Assembly: GCA_017619375.1 (NCBI GenBank) | Contig: JAFZSL010000074.1 | Span: 1 to 41,909, forward strand | DNA length: 41,909 bases | Origin: Prevotella sp. | Lineage (GTDB): Bacteria; Bacteroidota; Bacteroidia; Bacteroidales; Bacteroidaceae | Direction of reading: 5' to 3' | Shown here: piece by piece, positions 16,274 to 24,871 of the stretch | Position numbering within the stretch: position 1 is the stretch's first letter | Layout: the number at the start of each line of letters is the position of its first letter | Position numbers and translations under genes: made by a program | Notes under the pieces: model-generated | Databases searched by the model: none | Seen by the model: only the letters and a program-made list of their open reading frames with translations | Told to the model about the DNA's origin: nothing

Positions 16274-18541
16274 CTAATGATTGTTGAGAATGATGTCCAC
16301 GGTGAGGGTGATGTCGGTGATTTCTATGGTACCGTTCTGGTTGACGTCGGCGTTGGTCATATTGAAAACACTCAAGTTGTTGCCCAATATATAGTCCACC
16401 ATGGATGTGATGTCTGTGATGGTGATTACGCCATCATCGTTGGCGTCACCAAGAAGGATGGCAGGCTCGCTTCCCTTCTTTCCAGTGAGGGTGATGTTGA
16501 GCACCACCTGCTTTCCTGCAGGCGTGAAGGTGATTGTCCCGGTGGCGGGTGTGGCTAAAGTGACGTCGTGTGTCACCACGGTGTGGGCTCCTGTTCCGTC
16601 CTTCCTTGGGAAGACATACTGCGTGGAGGGGTATTCAATGCCGTTGCACTCTTTGAGGTAGGCATCGGCCTCTGCGTAGTTGTCATATCCAGTGAAAGTC
16701 ATTTTCTCCACCTTGAAATCTTCCGGCAGATGGATGGTGTATTGCACTCCGGCGGAATATTTGATGCCGTTCAAGTTGCCCGTGGTGTATTCCTTGCCTT
16801 TGTTGTTGGTCACGCTGAAGCCGTCTTGGAACACCCATGTCGTGGTGTTGGTACTTTCCACGTAGGTTCTCTTCGAGATGGTGAAGGAATAATCCTCCAC
16901 GGGTTGGTCATCTTCCCCATTGATGGCGTCCACGTGTGTGCCGTTCTCCATGTTGTAGGCCGGGTAGTAGTCCTTCACGCTCTCTTCTGCATCAGCGTTT
17001 TCGTCGACCATGATGTCCTGCACGATGGAGTTGAGATACACCTCGAGGTTGTAGTATTTCGCCTCCGGGTCGAGCGTGTATGTGCTGGCATCGCTGGCAT
17101 CGTTGGGGTTGAGTCCGTTGGCGGTCTCCCATGCGTCGGGCATTCCGTCACGGTCGGTGTCGAATCCCGAGGGCCTCGTTCCCGTTCCGAAATTGTTCTC
17201 CGTGTAGCCACCTACGTCGGATACGCGGTCGATGATGCCTTTTTGATTTGTTACAGACCCAGTGTAAGTGTAATTCCCGTCCCTTGCCTCATTGGCATAA
17301 CGCGTATCCACGTTGTCGCGATGGAGTGAGGCACCGGCATAAGACAGCACCTTGTTGAAGGCGTTTTCTGCGCTATGGGTGGTGACCTCTCCTGCCGGAC
17401 AGGGGGTGTCCATCTTGATTCTCACGCATTTCACGCCTGCGGAGTTGTTGACGTGTGGCACGGCATCGCCGTAGTAGTTGTCGGGGTCTTGCGAGTATTT
17501 CTCCCCGTTGATGGTGAACACGCCGCTGTCATAGACCACACCCTTCCAGTCGTAGTTGGCGGCATTGGCGCCGGCGGCGGTCACATAGTTGCCGCTGATG
17601 TAGTATCTGCTGGTCATTCCCTCGAAGACGGTGGTGGTGGAGTTGCCCGAATTGCTCACCGAAACCTGGGTGACCCTTGTCTTGTTGGTCGTGGCGGGAC
17701 CAGCCTTGTAGTAATTGTTCACCATATTGATTTGTCCGCCTCCGGGACCTCCATAACAGCCGCCAGTGCCCCAGTTGTAGAGCACGCAGTTGCGGAAGTC
17801 CACGTTCTCGGCCTGCACCACGTTCTGCCACAAATAGGTGGTGTACTCATAGTTGTTGGTGTAGCCATCCCATCCATACCTTGAGCCGTTGAACCTTGGT
17901 GTTCGGTTTTGAAGGTGCTGAAGGAGGTTGTGGTGGAAGGAGGCGAGTTTTCCTCCCCAGATGCCGCCGTAGCCGTGGGCGTCCTTTCCGTGTCCTGCAT
18001 TGGTGAGGCTTTCGGCGATGGTGCACCACTGCATGGTGAAGTTGTTGTTGTCGTAGAAGGAGGCCACCTCGTCGATGGACCAACTGAAGGAACAGTGGTC
18101 GAGCATGATGCCTGTGACTTCGCGCTGCCAGATGGCGTCGGCCCCGTCGTTGACGTTCCTCTCCTCCCCTCGCCTGACGCGGATGAAGCGGATGACGTTG
18201 TTGGCGGTAGGCCTCACGGTGTAGTATCTGATGGTGACGCCAGGATAGGGTGCCGTCTGGCCGGCGATGGTGGTGTTGTTTCCGATGACGAGGTCGCTAT
18301 TGAGCGCTATAACGCCACCTACGTCAAAGACGACGATTTTCTTGTCGTTGCCCTTCACTGCGGCACGCAGCGACCCGTCGCCGCTGTCGTTAAGGTTGGT
18401 GACATGCACCACACGGCCGCCACGGCCTCCGGTGACATATCGTCCATGGCCTTCCGCACCGGGGAAGGCGGGGGTCTGTGCCATCGCGACTGTCATGGCC
18501 AAGGTGGCAAGAAAAGTGAATATTGCTTTTTTCATTTCCAT
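16274..18541 (-). CDS. Secreted pectate lyase (PL1) with C-terminal dockerin doublet
   Basis: A 755-aa exported lyase that cleaves de-esterified homogalacturonan by beta-elimination. A signal peptide covers residues 1-21 (cleavage after AMA). The beta-helix starts at FPGAEGHGRYVTGGRGG (26-42), typical of Bacteroidota PL1. Conserved points are LDHCSFSWSIDE (147-158), HHNL (203-206) and the catalytic-arginine segment RTPRF (213-217). DTDRDGMPDAWE marks the end of the helix. A C-terminal beta region (~550-690) precedes two dockerin-like loops, GDANDDGVITITDI and ADVNQNGTIEITDI, at ~692-755. There is no T9SS-like tail. It follows the GH28-GH105 gene by 59 bp without a terminator, so both are likely one transcript. 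The ATG at 18535 (MKKAIF) is an alternative start. Confidence 0.94.
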   Translation of the reverse strand: MEMKKAIFTFLATLAMTVAMAQTPAFPGAEGHGRYVTGGRGGRVVHVTNLNDSGDGSLRAAVKGNDKKIVVFDVGGVIALNSDLVIGNNTTIAGQTAPYPGVTIRYYTVRPTANNVIRFIRVRRGEERNVNDGADAIWQREVTGIMLDHCSFSWSIDEVASFYDNNNFTMQWCTIAESLTNAGHGKDAHGYGGIWGGKLASFHHNLLQHLQNRTPRFNGSRYGWDGYTNNYEYTTYLWQNVVQAENVDFRNCVLYNWGTGGCYGGPGGGQINMVNNYYKAGPATTNKTRVTQVSVSNSGNSTTTVFEGMTSRYYISGNYVTAAGANAANYDWKGVVYDSGVFTINGEKYSQDPDNYYGDAVPHVNNSAGVKCVRIKMDTPCPAGEVTTHSAENAFNKVLSYAGASLHRDNVDTRYANEARDGNYTYTGSVTNQKGIIDRVSDVGGYTENNFGTGTRPSGFDTDRDGMPDAWETANGLNPNDASDASTYTLDPEAKYYNLEVYLNSIVQDIMVDENADAEESVKDYYPAYNMENGTHVDAINGEDDQPVEDYSFTISKRTYVESTNTTTWVFQDGFSVTNNKGKEYTTGNLNGIKYSAGVQYTIHLPEDFKVEKMTFTGYDNYAEADAYLKECNGIEYPSTQYVFPRKDGTGAHTVVTHDVTLATPATGTITFTPAGKQVVLNITLTGKKGSEPAILLGDANDDGVITITDITSMVDYILGNNLSVFNMTNADVNQNGTIEITDITLTVDIILNNH

Positions 18542-18600
18542 TTTGTATCAGTGTATTTTGCAGGAGGTTGTAGGTGATTGTAGGAACTAAAAAAACATAA

Positions 18601-21192
18601 TCACTTGAGCATTAACCGCTCCATTTCGAGGGACGCCCAGATGAAAGGCCCCACGCCTTTGGCATCGTTGTCGCGGATGGGTTCGCTGAGATAGTATTCG
18701 TAAGAGCCATCGCGCTTGACGTTCTCCTTGGCTTTCGCCTTGGGGTTGATGCGTTTCAAGGCGGCCTCCACCTGTGGACTGATGCCCGGCCCCAACCCTG
18801 CCACGGAACAGCAGGAGGTGAGCGAGATGGTCTTGTCGGCGTTGACCCTTACGAACTGTTTGAGGATGCCGTTGTAAGCCTTCACGCCGGCGTCGCGGTA
18901 TTTCTCTCCGAGATAGCCTTTGCGGTAGGCCTTCAAGAGGGCGTAGGCGAACATGGACGAACAAGTGGACTCCAGGTAGTTGCCCTCGCGTCCCGGGGCG
19001 TCCATCACCTGATACCACACCCCCGTGTCCTTGTCCTGCCATTGGATGATGGCATCAAGGTCTTTTTTCAACAACTCGATGAGTTCACCGCGACGGGGAT
19101 AGTCCTCCGGGACGGCGTCGAGGAGTTCGATGAGCGCCATGGTGTACCATCCCTGCGCCCTGCCCCAGCAATGCTGGCTGAGGCCTGTGCTCTTGTCCGC
19201 CCAGAACATGTTGCGATTCTCGTCGTAGGCGTGGCGGTTGAGTCCGGTGACGGGGTCAAGGGTGCGGTCGTAGGTGATGCTGACCTGGTTGACGGCATCA
19301 TCGAATATTTTCCTGGCCTTGGCGGGCTTCATCAGAGTGGAAGCGGTGAGAGCGCGGTAGGGCAAGCCCATGAAGATGCCGTCGAGCCACACTTGGTAAG
19401 CATAGATGGCCTTGTGCCAGTAGACCTTGTCGACCACCGTCCTTGGCTGTTTGTCAAGTTGTTTGAGCATCGTCTGCATGGCGACGAGGTTCTTCTTCTC
19501 GGGTGCGAGTTGATACATCCTTGTGACGAAATGCCCGGTGCGGATGTTGTCGAGGTTGTAGTCGAGGATGTCGTATCCCCTGATGACCCCTTTGCTGTCG
19601 ATCATCGTGTCGGTGTATGCCTTGCAGTAGTCCATGATGTCCTGGCCACCATATTCGAGATAGGTGTCGAGCATGCTCTCCAATTCGATGCCCATCACAT
19701 AACTCCATTTGGGTTTGGTGGAGAAGTCGAGGAGGTAGGACTGTGGCACGCGTTTCATCTCCGAGTAGGTGAGCCATTCGCTATAGTGCTTGTATGGGTT
19801 CTCTGTGAGGAGCAGCGACCCGTTGGCGAAGACATTGTCGAGGTGCAGGTCGTGGCTGAGCCCGGTGCGCCTCAGCCCTGTGTCCTGCACGCCGTCGAAG
19901 CGGCAGTTCTTCACATTGATGTTGTAGATGTTGTCAGCGTCTTCAAGACCGTTGAGCAACAGTCCGTATTTGCTCTTCTTGCAGGTGACGTCTTCCATAT
20001 AGACATTGCGCACGGTGGGGTTGAACCCGCGGCAGCAGTTTTCCTTCGGCTCATAGTTGAGGTTGATGCGCATGACGGCTTCGCGGCATTCGCCCACCTC
20101 CACCTTCCGCATGAAAATGTTCTCGATGACACCGCCACGACAGGAGTTGGTCTTGATGCGCAACACGCGGTCGAGGTTGGGCGAGTCCATCTTGCAGTTC
20201 TCCACATAAACGTTCCTGCAGCCGCCAGAGATTTCGGAACCGATGACCACGCCTCCGTGACCGTCCTGCATCTCACAGTTGCGCACGATGATGTTCTGGC
20301 TGGGGATGTTCCATTTCCTTCCGTCCACATTACGTCCGCTCTTGATGGCGATGCAGTCGTCGCCTGTGTGGAAGAGGCAGTTCTCTATCAGCACGCGGTC
20401 GCACGATTCCGGGTCACAGCCGTCGCCGTTGGGTCCCTCGTTCCAGATTTTCAGTCCTCGCACGGTGATGTCGGTGGACATGAGGGGATGCACCACCCAG
20501 AAGGGGGAGTTGACCAACGTGAGGCCTTCCAACAATATGCCGTCGCATTTATAGAGGTTGATGAGTTGGGGACGCAGTCCTTTTCCGGGTCCGAACTGCC
20601 TCTCTTCCACGTCTTTGCCGTCCTCGGCCATCCGCAACAATTGCGGGCGTGTCTCACGTTGGTGCTCGGGGGTGCTTTCCGTCCAACCGTAACGTGCGGC
20701 TCCGCACATGGGCCACCAGGTCTCACGACTGCCGTTGCCGTCGATGACACCCTCGCCGGTGATGGCTACATCGGTTTCTCCATAGGCATAGATGCAGGGG
20801 GAGTAGTTGTACACGTCGATTCCTTCCCAACGGGTGAGCACGGTGGGATAGAGCGTGGTGTCGAAGGCGAAGAGCAGGCGTGCATCCTTCTCCACCACAA
20901 GGTTGACGTGGCTTCTCAGACGGAGGGCGCCGGTGTTCCACGTGCCGGCAGGCACCACCACCTTTCCCCCACCGGCCTTGGAACAGGCGTCGATGGCCTT
21001 GTTGATGGCGGCTTGGTTCTTGGCGGCAGTGGCGGTGGGTGACGCACCATACTTGGTGATGACGAAACTCTTGTCGGGGAACTGCACCTTTCGGATACTT
21101 CTTTCAATCTTGGCAAAGTCACTCTCCCACCCTTGCGCCAAAAGCGAAAGGGGGAACAGCAGGCCAAGCAGGATGGATGTCAAATGTCTCAT
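18601..21192 (-). CDS. GH28 polygalacturonase - GH105 unsaturated uronyl hydrolase fusion
   Basis: An 863-aa exported bifunctional enzyme with signal peptide MRHLTSILLGLLFPLSLLAQ. Residues ~40-470 are a GH28 beta-helix that hydrolyses galacturonan: NEGPNGDGCD (~257), HTGDDCIAIKSG (~277), QDGHGGVVIGSE (~312) and LRIKTN (~345) supply the three aspartates, the histidine and the Arg/Lys pair of the family. Residues ~490-863 are a GH105 (alpha/alpha)6 barrel that removes 4,5-unsaturated uronyl residues: WLDG, HAYD and WGRAQGWY match the Asp, His, Arg and Trp of YteR-like enzymes. All catalytic residues appear present in both halves. It is first in an operon with the PL1 lyase, and the lyase would generate the unsaturated ends that the GH105 half consumes. 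There is no dockerin or T9SS tail, so a periplasmic location is likely. Confidence 0.95.
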   Translation of the reverse strand: MRHLTSILLGLLFPLSLLAQGWESDFAKIERSIRKVQFPDKSFVITKYGASPTATAAKNQAAINKAIDACSKAGGGKVVVPAGTWNTGALRLRSHVNLVVEKDARLLFAFDTTLYPTVLTRWEGIDVYNYSPCIYAYGETDVAITGEGVIDGNGSRETWWPMCGAARYGWTESTPEHQRETRPQLLRMAEDGKDVEERQFGPGKGLRPQLINLYKCDGILLEGLTLVNSPFWVVHPLMSTDITVRGLKIWNEGPNGDGCDPESCDRVLIENCLFHTGDDCIAIKSGRNVDGRKWNIPSQNIIVRNCEMQDGHGGVVIGSEISGGCRNVYVENCKMDSPNLDRVLRIKTNSCRGGVIENIFMRKVEVGECREAVMRINLNYEPKENCCRGFNPTVRNVYMEDVTCKKSKYGLLLNGLEDADNIYNINVKNCRFDGVQDTGLRRTGLSHDLHLDNVFANGSLLLTENPYKHYSEWLTYSEMKRVPQSYLLDFSTKPKWSYVMGIELESMLDTYLEYGGQDIMDYCKAYTDTMIDSKGVIRGYDILDYNLDNIRTGHFVTRMYQLAPEKKNLVAMQTMLKQLDKQPRTVVDKVYWHKAIYAYQVWLDGIFMGLPYRALTASTLMKPAKARKIFDDAVNQVSITYDRTLDPVTGLNRHAYDENRNMFWADKSTGLSQHCWGRAQGWYTMALIELLDAVPEDYPRRGELIELLKKDLDAIIQWQDKDTGVWYQVMDAPGREGNYLESTCSSMFAYALLKAYRKGYLGEKYRDAGVKAYNGILKQFVRVNADKTISLTSCCSVAGLGPGISPQVEAALKRINPKAKAKENVKRDGSYEYYLSEPIRDNDAKGVGPFIWASLEMERLMLK

Positions 21193-21277
21193 TTTGTTAT
21201 AGTAGTTTGCTTCCCTGAAGGGGGGTAGTTTGATGTGAATCGGAATACGAATTCCAAGGGTTTAGGTTTGATTGGTG

Positions 21278-21309
21278 CAAAGGTAGTGCAAAAAGGGCGC
21301 AAATCCAAA
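21278..21309 (-). promoter_or_regulatory. Promoter of the GH28-GH105/PL1 operon
   Basis: On the minus strand, TTTG (21309-21306), 20 nt, then TACCTTTG (21285-21278): a full match to the Bacteroidota consensus. The predicted leader to the ATG at 21192 is about 80 nt. Confidence 0.75.
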
Positions 21310-21579
21310 CAAAATAAGATTTTTCTCAAGAAAGGGGAAGACTGGTGACAACTCCGTCATACCCTTATTGCAGTCGCTTCGCTCAAAATATTAAAAAAAC
21401 AGGCAATTACATAGGGTTTGACCCCGATATACTCTAAATGCAGTCAGCGATGGCTGCTTTTTTCATTTTATCACACTATTTATTGAATAATTGTATGGCA
21501 ATCATATGTTTTGATGAAATTCGCAAAAAGATACATTGCCACCGCGAATTGTTAAAAAATCAATATTTAGTGTTAAAAA

Positions 21580-21611
21580 TTTGTTTTTTACCCATGGTCA
21601 TTATATATTTG
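21580..21611 (+). promoter_or_regulatory. Orphan plus-strand promoter, reads into a terminator 45 bp on
   Basis: TTTG (21580-21583), 20 nt, TATATTTG (21604-21611): a full consensus match on the plus strand. No protein gene follows on this strand before the terminator at 21656-21690, so the promoter appears to serve the small RNA listed next. Confidence 0.7.
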
Positions 21612-21617
21612 CACCAT

Positions 21618-21690
21618 CTTTTTTAGGATTTCGATGTTTCGAAATCACATTTTTCGAGGTTGGAAGCTTCCTGCGCCAACCTCTTTTTTT
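21618..21690 (+). ncRNA. Candidate small RNA, about 73 nt, function unknown
   Basis: A start about 7 nt after the promoter gives a transcript with two stem-loops. The first pairs GATTTCGA (21627-21634) with TCGAAATC (21639-21646). An unpaired ACATTTTTC linker follows. The second is a terminator: GAGGTTGG (21656-21663) with CCAACCTC (21676-21683) and seven T. No open reading frame with a plausible start fits inside. The layout (own promoter, short body, terminator) is that of a trans-acting or regulatory RNA. It sits in the 622-bp gap between the second C10 peptidase and the GH28-GH105 gene. I do not recognise it as a known family. Confidence 0.55.
21656..21690 (+). terminator. Rho-independent terminator of the small RNA
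   Basis: An 8-bp GC-rich stem, a 12-nt loop and seven consecutive T on the plus strand. There is no plus-strand protein gene upstream for it to serve. Confidence 0.75.
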
Positions 21691-21765
21691 GTGCCTTGAA
21701 AGGGCATGGGAGTGAACAGGAGGTCTTAGTAGAGAAAAGGATATGGGAGGAGGTAGGTCGCGCTG

Positions 21766-21798
21766 AAAAACGATTTCGGGGGCGATGCCCCCGAAATC
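21766..21798 (-). terminator. Rho-independent terminator after the second C10 peptidase gene
   Basis: GATTTCGGGGGC (21772-21783) and GCCCCCGAAATC (21787-21798) form a 12-bp perfect stem with a 3-nt loop. On the minus strand GTTTTT follows. It starts 17 bp after the stop codon. Confidence 0.88.
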
Positions 21799-21814
21799 AT
21801 ATGGTTGTGTTTCT

Positions 21815-24187
21815 TTAGTTGTCCTTTTTGAGGATTTGATTGATGAGGATGGTCGCATCTGTCACGTTAACCGAATTGTCATTGTTGACGTCCGCATATT
21901 CATGGTGGTATCCCTCCGGGTCATTACCGGTCAACACACGCTCCACGATGAGCGAGACATCGGTCACATTGATAAATCCATCCATATTCACGTCGCCAGG
22001 CAAAACTGTTGGATTGGAGAAGGAGAAATCGACATCATAGAGTATGGTGTAGTACCCTCCCACGCTTTGCCTGTATCGGAAGTCGAAGTTGTAGGGCGTG
22101 TCAGGTTCCAAATCATAGAACTTCACTTTGATTTCCTTTGTCTCCCCCGCCTTGATAAGATAAACCGGCGTCTCTTCGCCCGACACGTAGGTGTAGGAGT
22201 TGTTAGCGTGGATGTAGAGGTTTGCCGAGAACGAATCATAGTAGTCGTATGAGGAGGTGTTCTTCACACGCACGGTTGCCGTGGTGGTGGGTTTGGCGTC
22301 GATGGAGAGGTCCACCTTTGACAAAGTGACCGTGTAGGTTGGTTTGGCCTTGATGGTGACATTTGATGTACCGACCACGTTGTTGCCCTCGGGATCGGTG
22401 CACACCCACACGTAGTATTTTCCAGCATTCTCGGGATAGAAATAGAAGGTGACGGTTTCCGACTGCCCTGCCTCGATGGCGGTGCCGGTGGAGAAGGTGC
22501 ATTCACCCTTGTTTGAACTGGATGTGCTGGCAAAGAAATAGAGTGGCTCTTTGTAATCGATGTTCTGGCATTCGATGGTGACCTCCACGGGCTGCACAAC
22601 AGTGGCGTACTTGTTGCCAGTGAAGTCAAACTGCTTGGCTTGAAGTTTGGACTTGCGCTCAGTGATGGTGTAAGTGCCGTTTTTGACGACCACATCGTAG
22701 TAAAGGCTGTAGGGGCGTGCACGCACCCATCCTGTGGCATTCTTCTCGGTGCTGACAAACACCAAGGTGTGTGTACCGTTGGAAAGATTGTATTGGGAGA
22801 CATCGAAAGTGAGACGTGATGTAAAGTAGTAGCCAGCGGGAAGTTCGTAATTCTTGAAGTACTCGTAATTCTTGTCCAGGACGGTGATGCTGCCATCGGC
22901 CTTCAATTCTCCCATGCCGAGTGCCAAGTATGCCGTACCGGCATTGTTGTTCTGCAACAAGGCACTGATGACGTTGCCGTCAACGGCTGGGTCGAGGGCT
23001 GTTGCCACAAGGTCTCCCGTCTGGCTTCCACTGCCTGGTCCCTGCCCTGTGTTGGGCTGCAGCCCTATGACAGCAGCAGCATTCATGGGAAATCCGTTGT
23101 CTACCGTGCCATCGTAGACTTCTGTGCCGTGGTATGGGTCGGTGGCGTGCAACTTGAAATAGCCATCATATTGTCCGCCCCATCCCCAGTTGAAGTGGTA
23201 GAGGCCTTCTTCGTTATACCCGTCACAGATGAAGGCATGTCCTCCATAGATGCCGTCGCCGCTGTATATCACCGGCCGCCCGGCCTTGAGTTCACCATAG
23301 ATGAGCGCATCCCATTCACTGATGGAATAATCGGAACGGTTCACATATTGCCAGGTGTAGGGGTCGTAATCGAAATACTCGGCCATGCCAACCGCCAGTT
23401 GATACTCACTCGCACCTGACCCATTGAGGCCGTAGTTCATAAGCGCCGCATAACCAGCATAAACCATCAGTTGCGAAACGGCCTTCTCACTCGGCGTCCC
23501 CACATCTGCCGAACTATAGATATTCTTCATATTCGCCCAATCAAATGTGACGGATGGCAGTGAGGAGAGTTCCCCAATGGTACTGTTGGGAGTGTATCCT
23601 GGAACGGCTTTCGTGGCTTTCTTCGGATATTGGTAATAATTCATCACCTGGGCTCCGGCAGTGGCCACGCAGCCAGTAACGCAATGCAAATTATTGATGG
23701 TCGGCGTCAACGTGTTGTAGATGTAACCCGTCGCCGTGGCACTTCCCTGATTCCATTTTGTCTTGATGAGCGGACTGATGGTGGTATGTACAGGCACACG
23801 GAGAGGCTGCGAGACGCCCTGCCCGTCGTTCGTATCTGGCAATGCACTGATTTCCAATGCCGTTTGCTCCAACCAAGAGCGGAAGTTGTCGGGCATGTTT
23901 TCCTCGTCGTATCTGCCTTCTTCTGTATAGCCGAGCAGGGGTACGGCACGGTCGTCACCGGCGATGATGACGAAGCCATGGTTGCCGGCCGTGTTGAACA
24001 CATAAAGTGGCTGGTGGTTTGCGCCCGAGGTGTTGCCCGGGGCGCGTTGTGGTTCTCCGGCCACTTGGAGTCCTCGTGTACGAAGGAAGGCGTTGGCCTG
24101 GTTCATGGCTTGCTGCTTGCTCACGGGACCAGCCGTGGCCAACAATGCAACTACCAATAATAATAAGGTGACAGTAATTTTTTTCAT
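21815..24187 (-). CDS. Secreted C10 cysteine peptidase with C-terminal dockerin doublet
   Basis: A 790-aa exported peptidase with signal peptide MKKITVTLLLLVVALLATAG. The propeptide carries the family motif VIIAGDDRAVPLLGY. The catalytic Cys is in VTGCVATAGAQVMNYY (about 175), the catalytic His in GGHAFICDGYNEEG (about 316), with FNWGWGG after it. Residues ~400-720 are beta-rich, probably two Ig-like modules. The last ~60 residues carry two dockerin-like loops (GDVNMDGFINVTDV, ADVNNDNSVNVTDA). Unlike the other C10 peptidase here it has no leucine-rich repeats and no T9SS-like tail. It is monocistronic with its own promoter and terminator. Peptidase identity is firm; the substrate is not known. 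Confidence 0.94.
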   Translation of the reverse strand: MKKITVTLLLLVVALLATAGPVSKQQAMNQANAFLRTRGLQVAGEPQRAPGNTSGANHQPLYVFNTAGNHGFVIIAGDDRAVPLLGYTEEGRYDEENMPDNFRSWLEQTALEISALPDTNDGQGVSQPLRVPVHTTISPLIKTKWNQGSATATGYIYNTLTPTINNLHCVTGCVATAGAQVMNYYQYPKKATKAVPGYTPNSTIGELSSLPSVTFDWANMKNIYSSADVGTPSEKAVSQLMVYAGYAALMNYGLNGSGASEYQLAVGMAEYFDYDPYTWQYVNRSDYSISEWDALIYGELKAGRPVIYSGDGIYGGHAFICDGYNEEGLYHFNWGWGGQYDGYFKLHATDPYHGTEVYDGTVDNGFPMNAAAVIGLQPNTGQGPGSGSQTGDLVATALDPAVDGNVISALLQNNNAGTAYLALGMGELKADGSITVLDKNYEYFKNYELPAGYYFTSRLTFDVSQYNLSNGTHTLVFVSTEKNATGWVRARPYSLYYDVVVKNGTYTITERKSKLQAKQFDFTGNKYATVVQPVEVTIECQNIDYKEPLYFFASTSSSNKGECTFSTGTAIEAGQSETVTFYFYPENAGKYYVWVCTDPEGNNVVGTSNVTIKAKPTYTVTLSKVDLSIDAKPTTTATVRVKNTSSYDYYDSFSANLYIHANNSYTYVSGEETPVYLIKAGETKEIKVKFYDLEPDTPYNFDFRYRQSVGGYYTILYDVDFSFSNPTVLPGDVNMDGFINVTDVSLIVERVLTGNDPEGYHHEYADVNNDNSVNVTDATILINQILKKDN

Positions 24188-24248
24188 AGGTATAGGTTTT
24201 TGAAATCGAAATTAAAGGCAGATTTTAGTTTTTGTCGGAAAGACTGGG

Positions 24249-24280
24249 CAAAAATATACACTTTTTAGCATATTTGCAAA
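24249..24280 (-). promoter_or_regulatory. Promoter of the second C10 peptidase gene
   Basis: On the minus strand, TTTG (24280-24277), 20 nt, TATTTTTG (24256-24249): a full consensus match. The leader to the ATG at 24187 would be about 55 nt. Confidence 0.72.
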
Positions 24281-24428
24281 TATTCTCCCCTTTTTTTTAT
24301 TCAACCACAGCCTGCCGTCGGCCAGGCTGGCTACCATTGTCCTATGCCCCGGCATCACATGGCCGACCCTTTATCGACCGACCCGCATCCGCGACGACGA
24401 GGGGCGTGAGGAGGCTCCGTAAATACGC

Positions 24429-24463
24429 AAAAAACCCGGTTCAGGTCGAAACCATCGCCGGGC
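24429..24463 (-). terminator. Terminator after tRNA-Phe
   Basis: On the minus strand, CCCGG (24462-24458) pairs with CCGGG (24439-24435) around a 18-nt partly paired loop, followed by TTTTTT. It lies just after the tRNA 3' end at 24479. Confidence 0.6.
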
Positions 24464-24478
24464 TAATGAAAGGAGGAG

Positions 24479-24551
24479 TGGTACCTCCAGGAATCGAACC
24501 GGGGACACACGGATTTTCAGTCCGATGCTCTACCAACTGAGCTAAGGCACC
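24479..24551 (-). tRNA. tRNA-Phe (GAA)
   Basis: The minus strand reads GGTGCCTTAGCTCAGTTGGT at the 5' end. The anticodon loop is CTGAAAA with anticodon GAA, the T-arm is GGTTCGATTCC, and the 7-bp acceptor stem pairs with AGGTACC at the 3' end (one G-U). The 3' CCA is not encoded. The discriminator base is A at 24479. A TACCTTTG element (24580-24573) lies about 22 bp upstream and a T-run terminator follows. Confidence 0.96.
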
Positions 24552-24572
24552 ATTTCTTTCTTTTTGCGGTTG

Positions 24573-24580
24573 CAAAGGTA
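24573..24580 (-). promoter_or_regulatory. -7 element (TACCTTTG) of tRNA-Phe
   Basis: TACCTTTG on the minus strand, 22 bp upstream of the tRNA 5' end, matches TAnnTTTG. The -33 element is not clear. Confidence 0.55.
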
Positions 24581-24780
24581 AGCATATTTCTCCAATCAAC
24601 GCCTATTTTTGTCGGGAAATCATCGATAATTAACATTTATTAATGATTCAAACTATATCAGTCACTCTTTTCACCCAACGTATGACACTTTTCCATGCCA
24701 GCCAATACGCCCTTGCGCCAGAAGATTTCTCATCCGTTTTTCATAAACATATAAAATAAGATAAAAAAAGTTTCATTTTT

Positions 24781-24811
24781 TTTGCATGTCTCTTTTAATT
24801 TGTTATCTTTG
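24781..24811 (+). promoter_or_regulatory. Promoter of the 259-aa secreted protein gene
   Basis: TTTG (24781-24784), 19 nt, TATCTTTG (24804-24811): a full consensus match within an AT-rich stretch. The predicted leader to the ATG at 24872 is about 55 nt. The 320 bp between the tRNA and this gene hold only the two promoters. Confidence 0.8.
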
Positions 24812-24871
24812 CATCATCAAAACGGACACATTGTCTTTATCTAGTCATCCATACAATTAAAATTATAAGCT

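Noticed and set aside
19042-21042. A 666-aa open frame on the plus strand
   Set aside because: It is fully antisense to the GH28-GH105 gene, whose catalytic motifs are intact, and shows no domain or promoter of its own.
21432-21458. Hairpin GCAG...CTGC followed by six T on the plus strand
   Set aside because: The stem is short with a mismatch and there is no promoter or gene upstream on that strand; it may be chance.
5363-24187. Classical polysaccharide utilisation locus
   Set aside because: No SusC/SusD-like pair, hybrid two-component sensor or ECF sigma gene is visible in the window, so only a CAZyme cluster can be claimed.
24232-24540. A 102-aa frame ending in GIEPGTHGFSVRCSTN
   Set aside because: This is the well-known false translation of the complement of a tRNA gene; the tRNA-Phe at 24479-24551 explains it.
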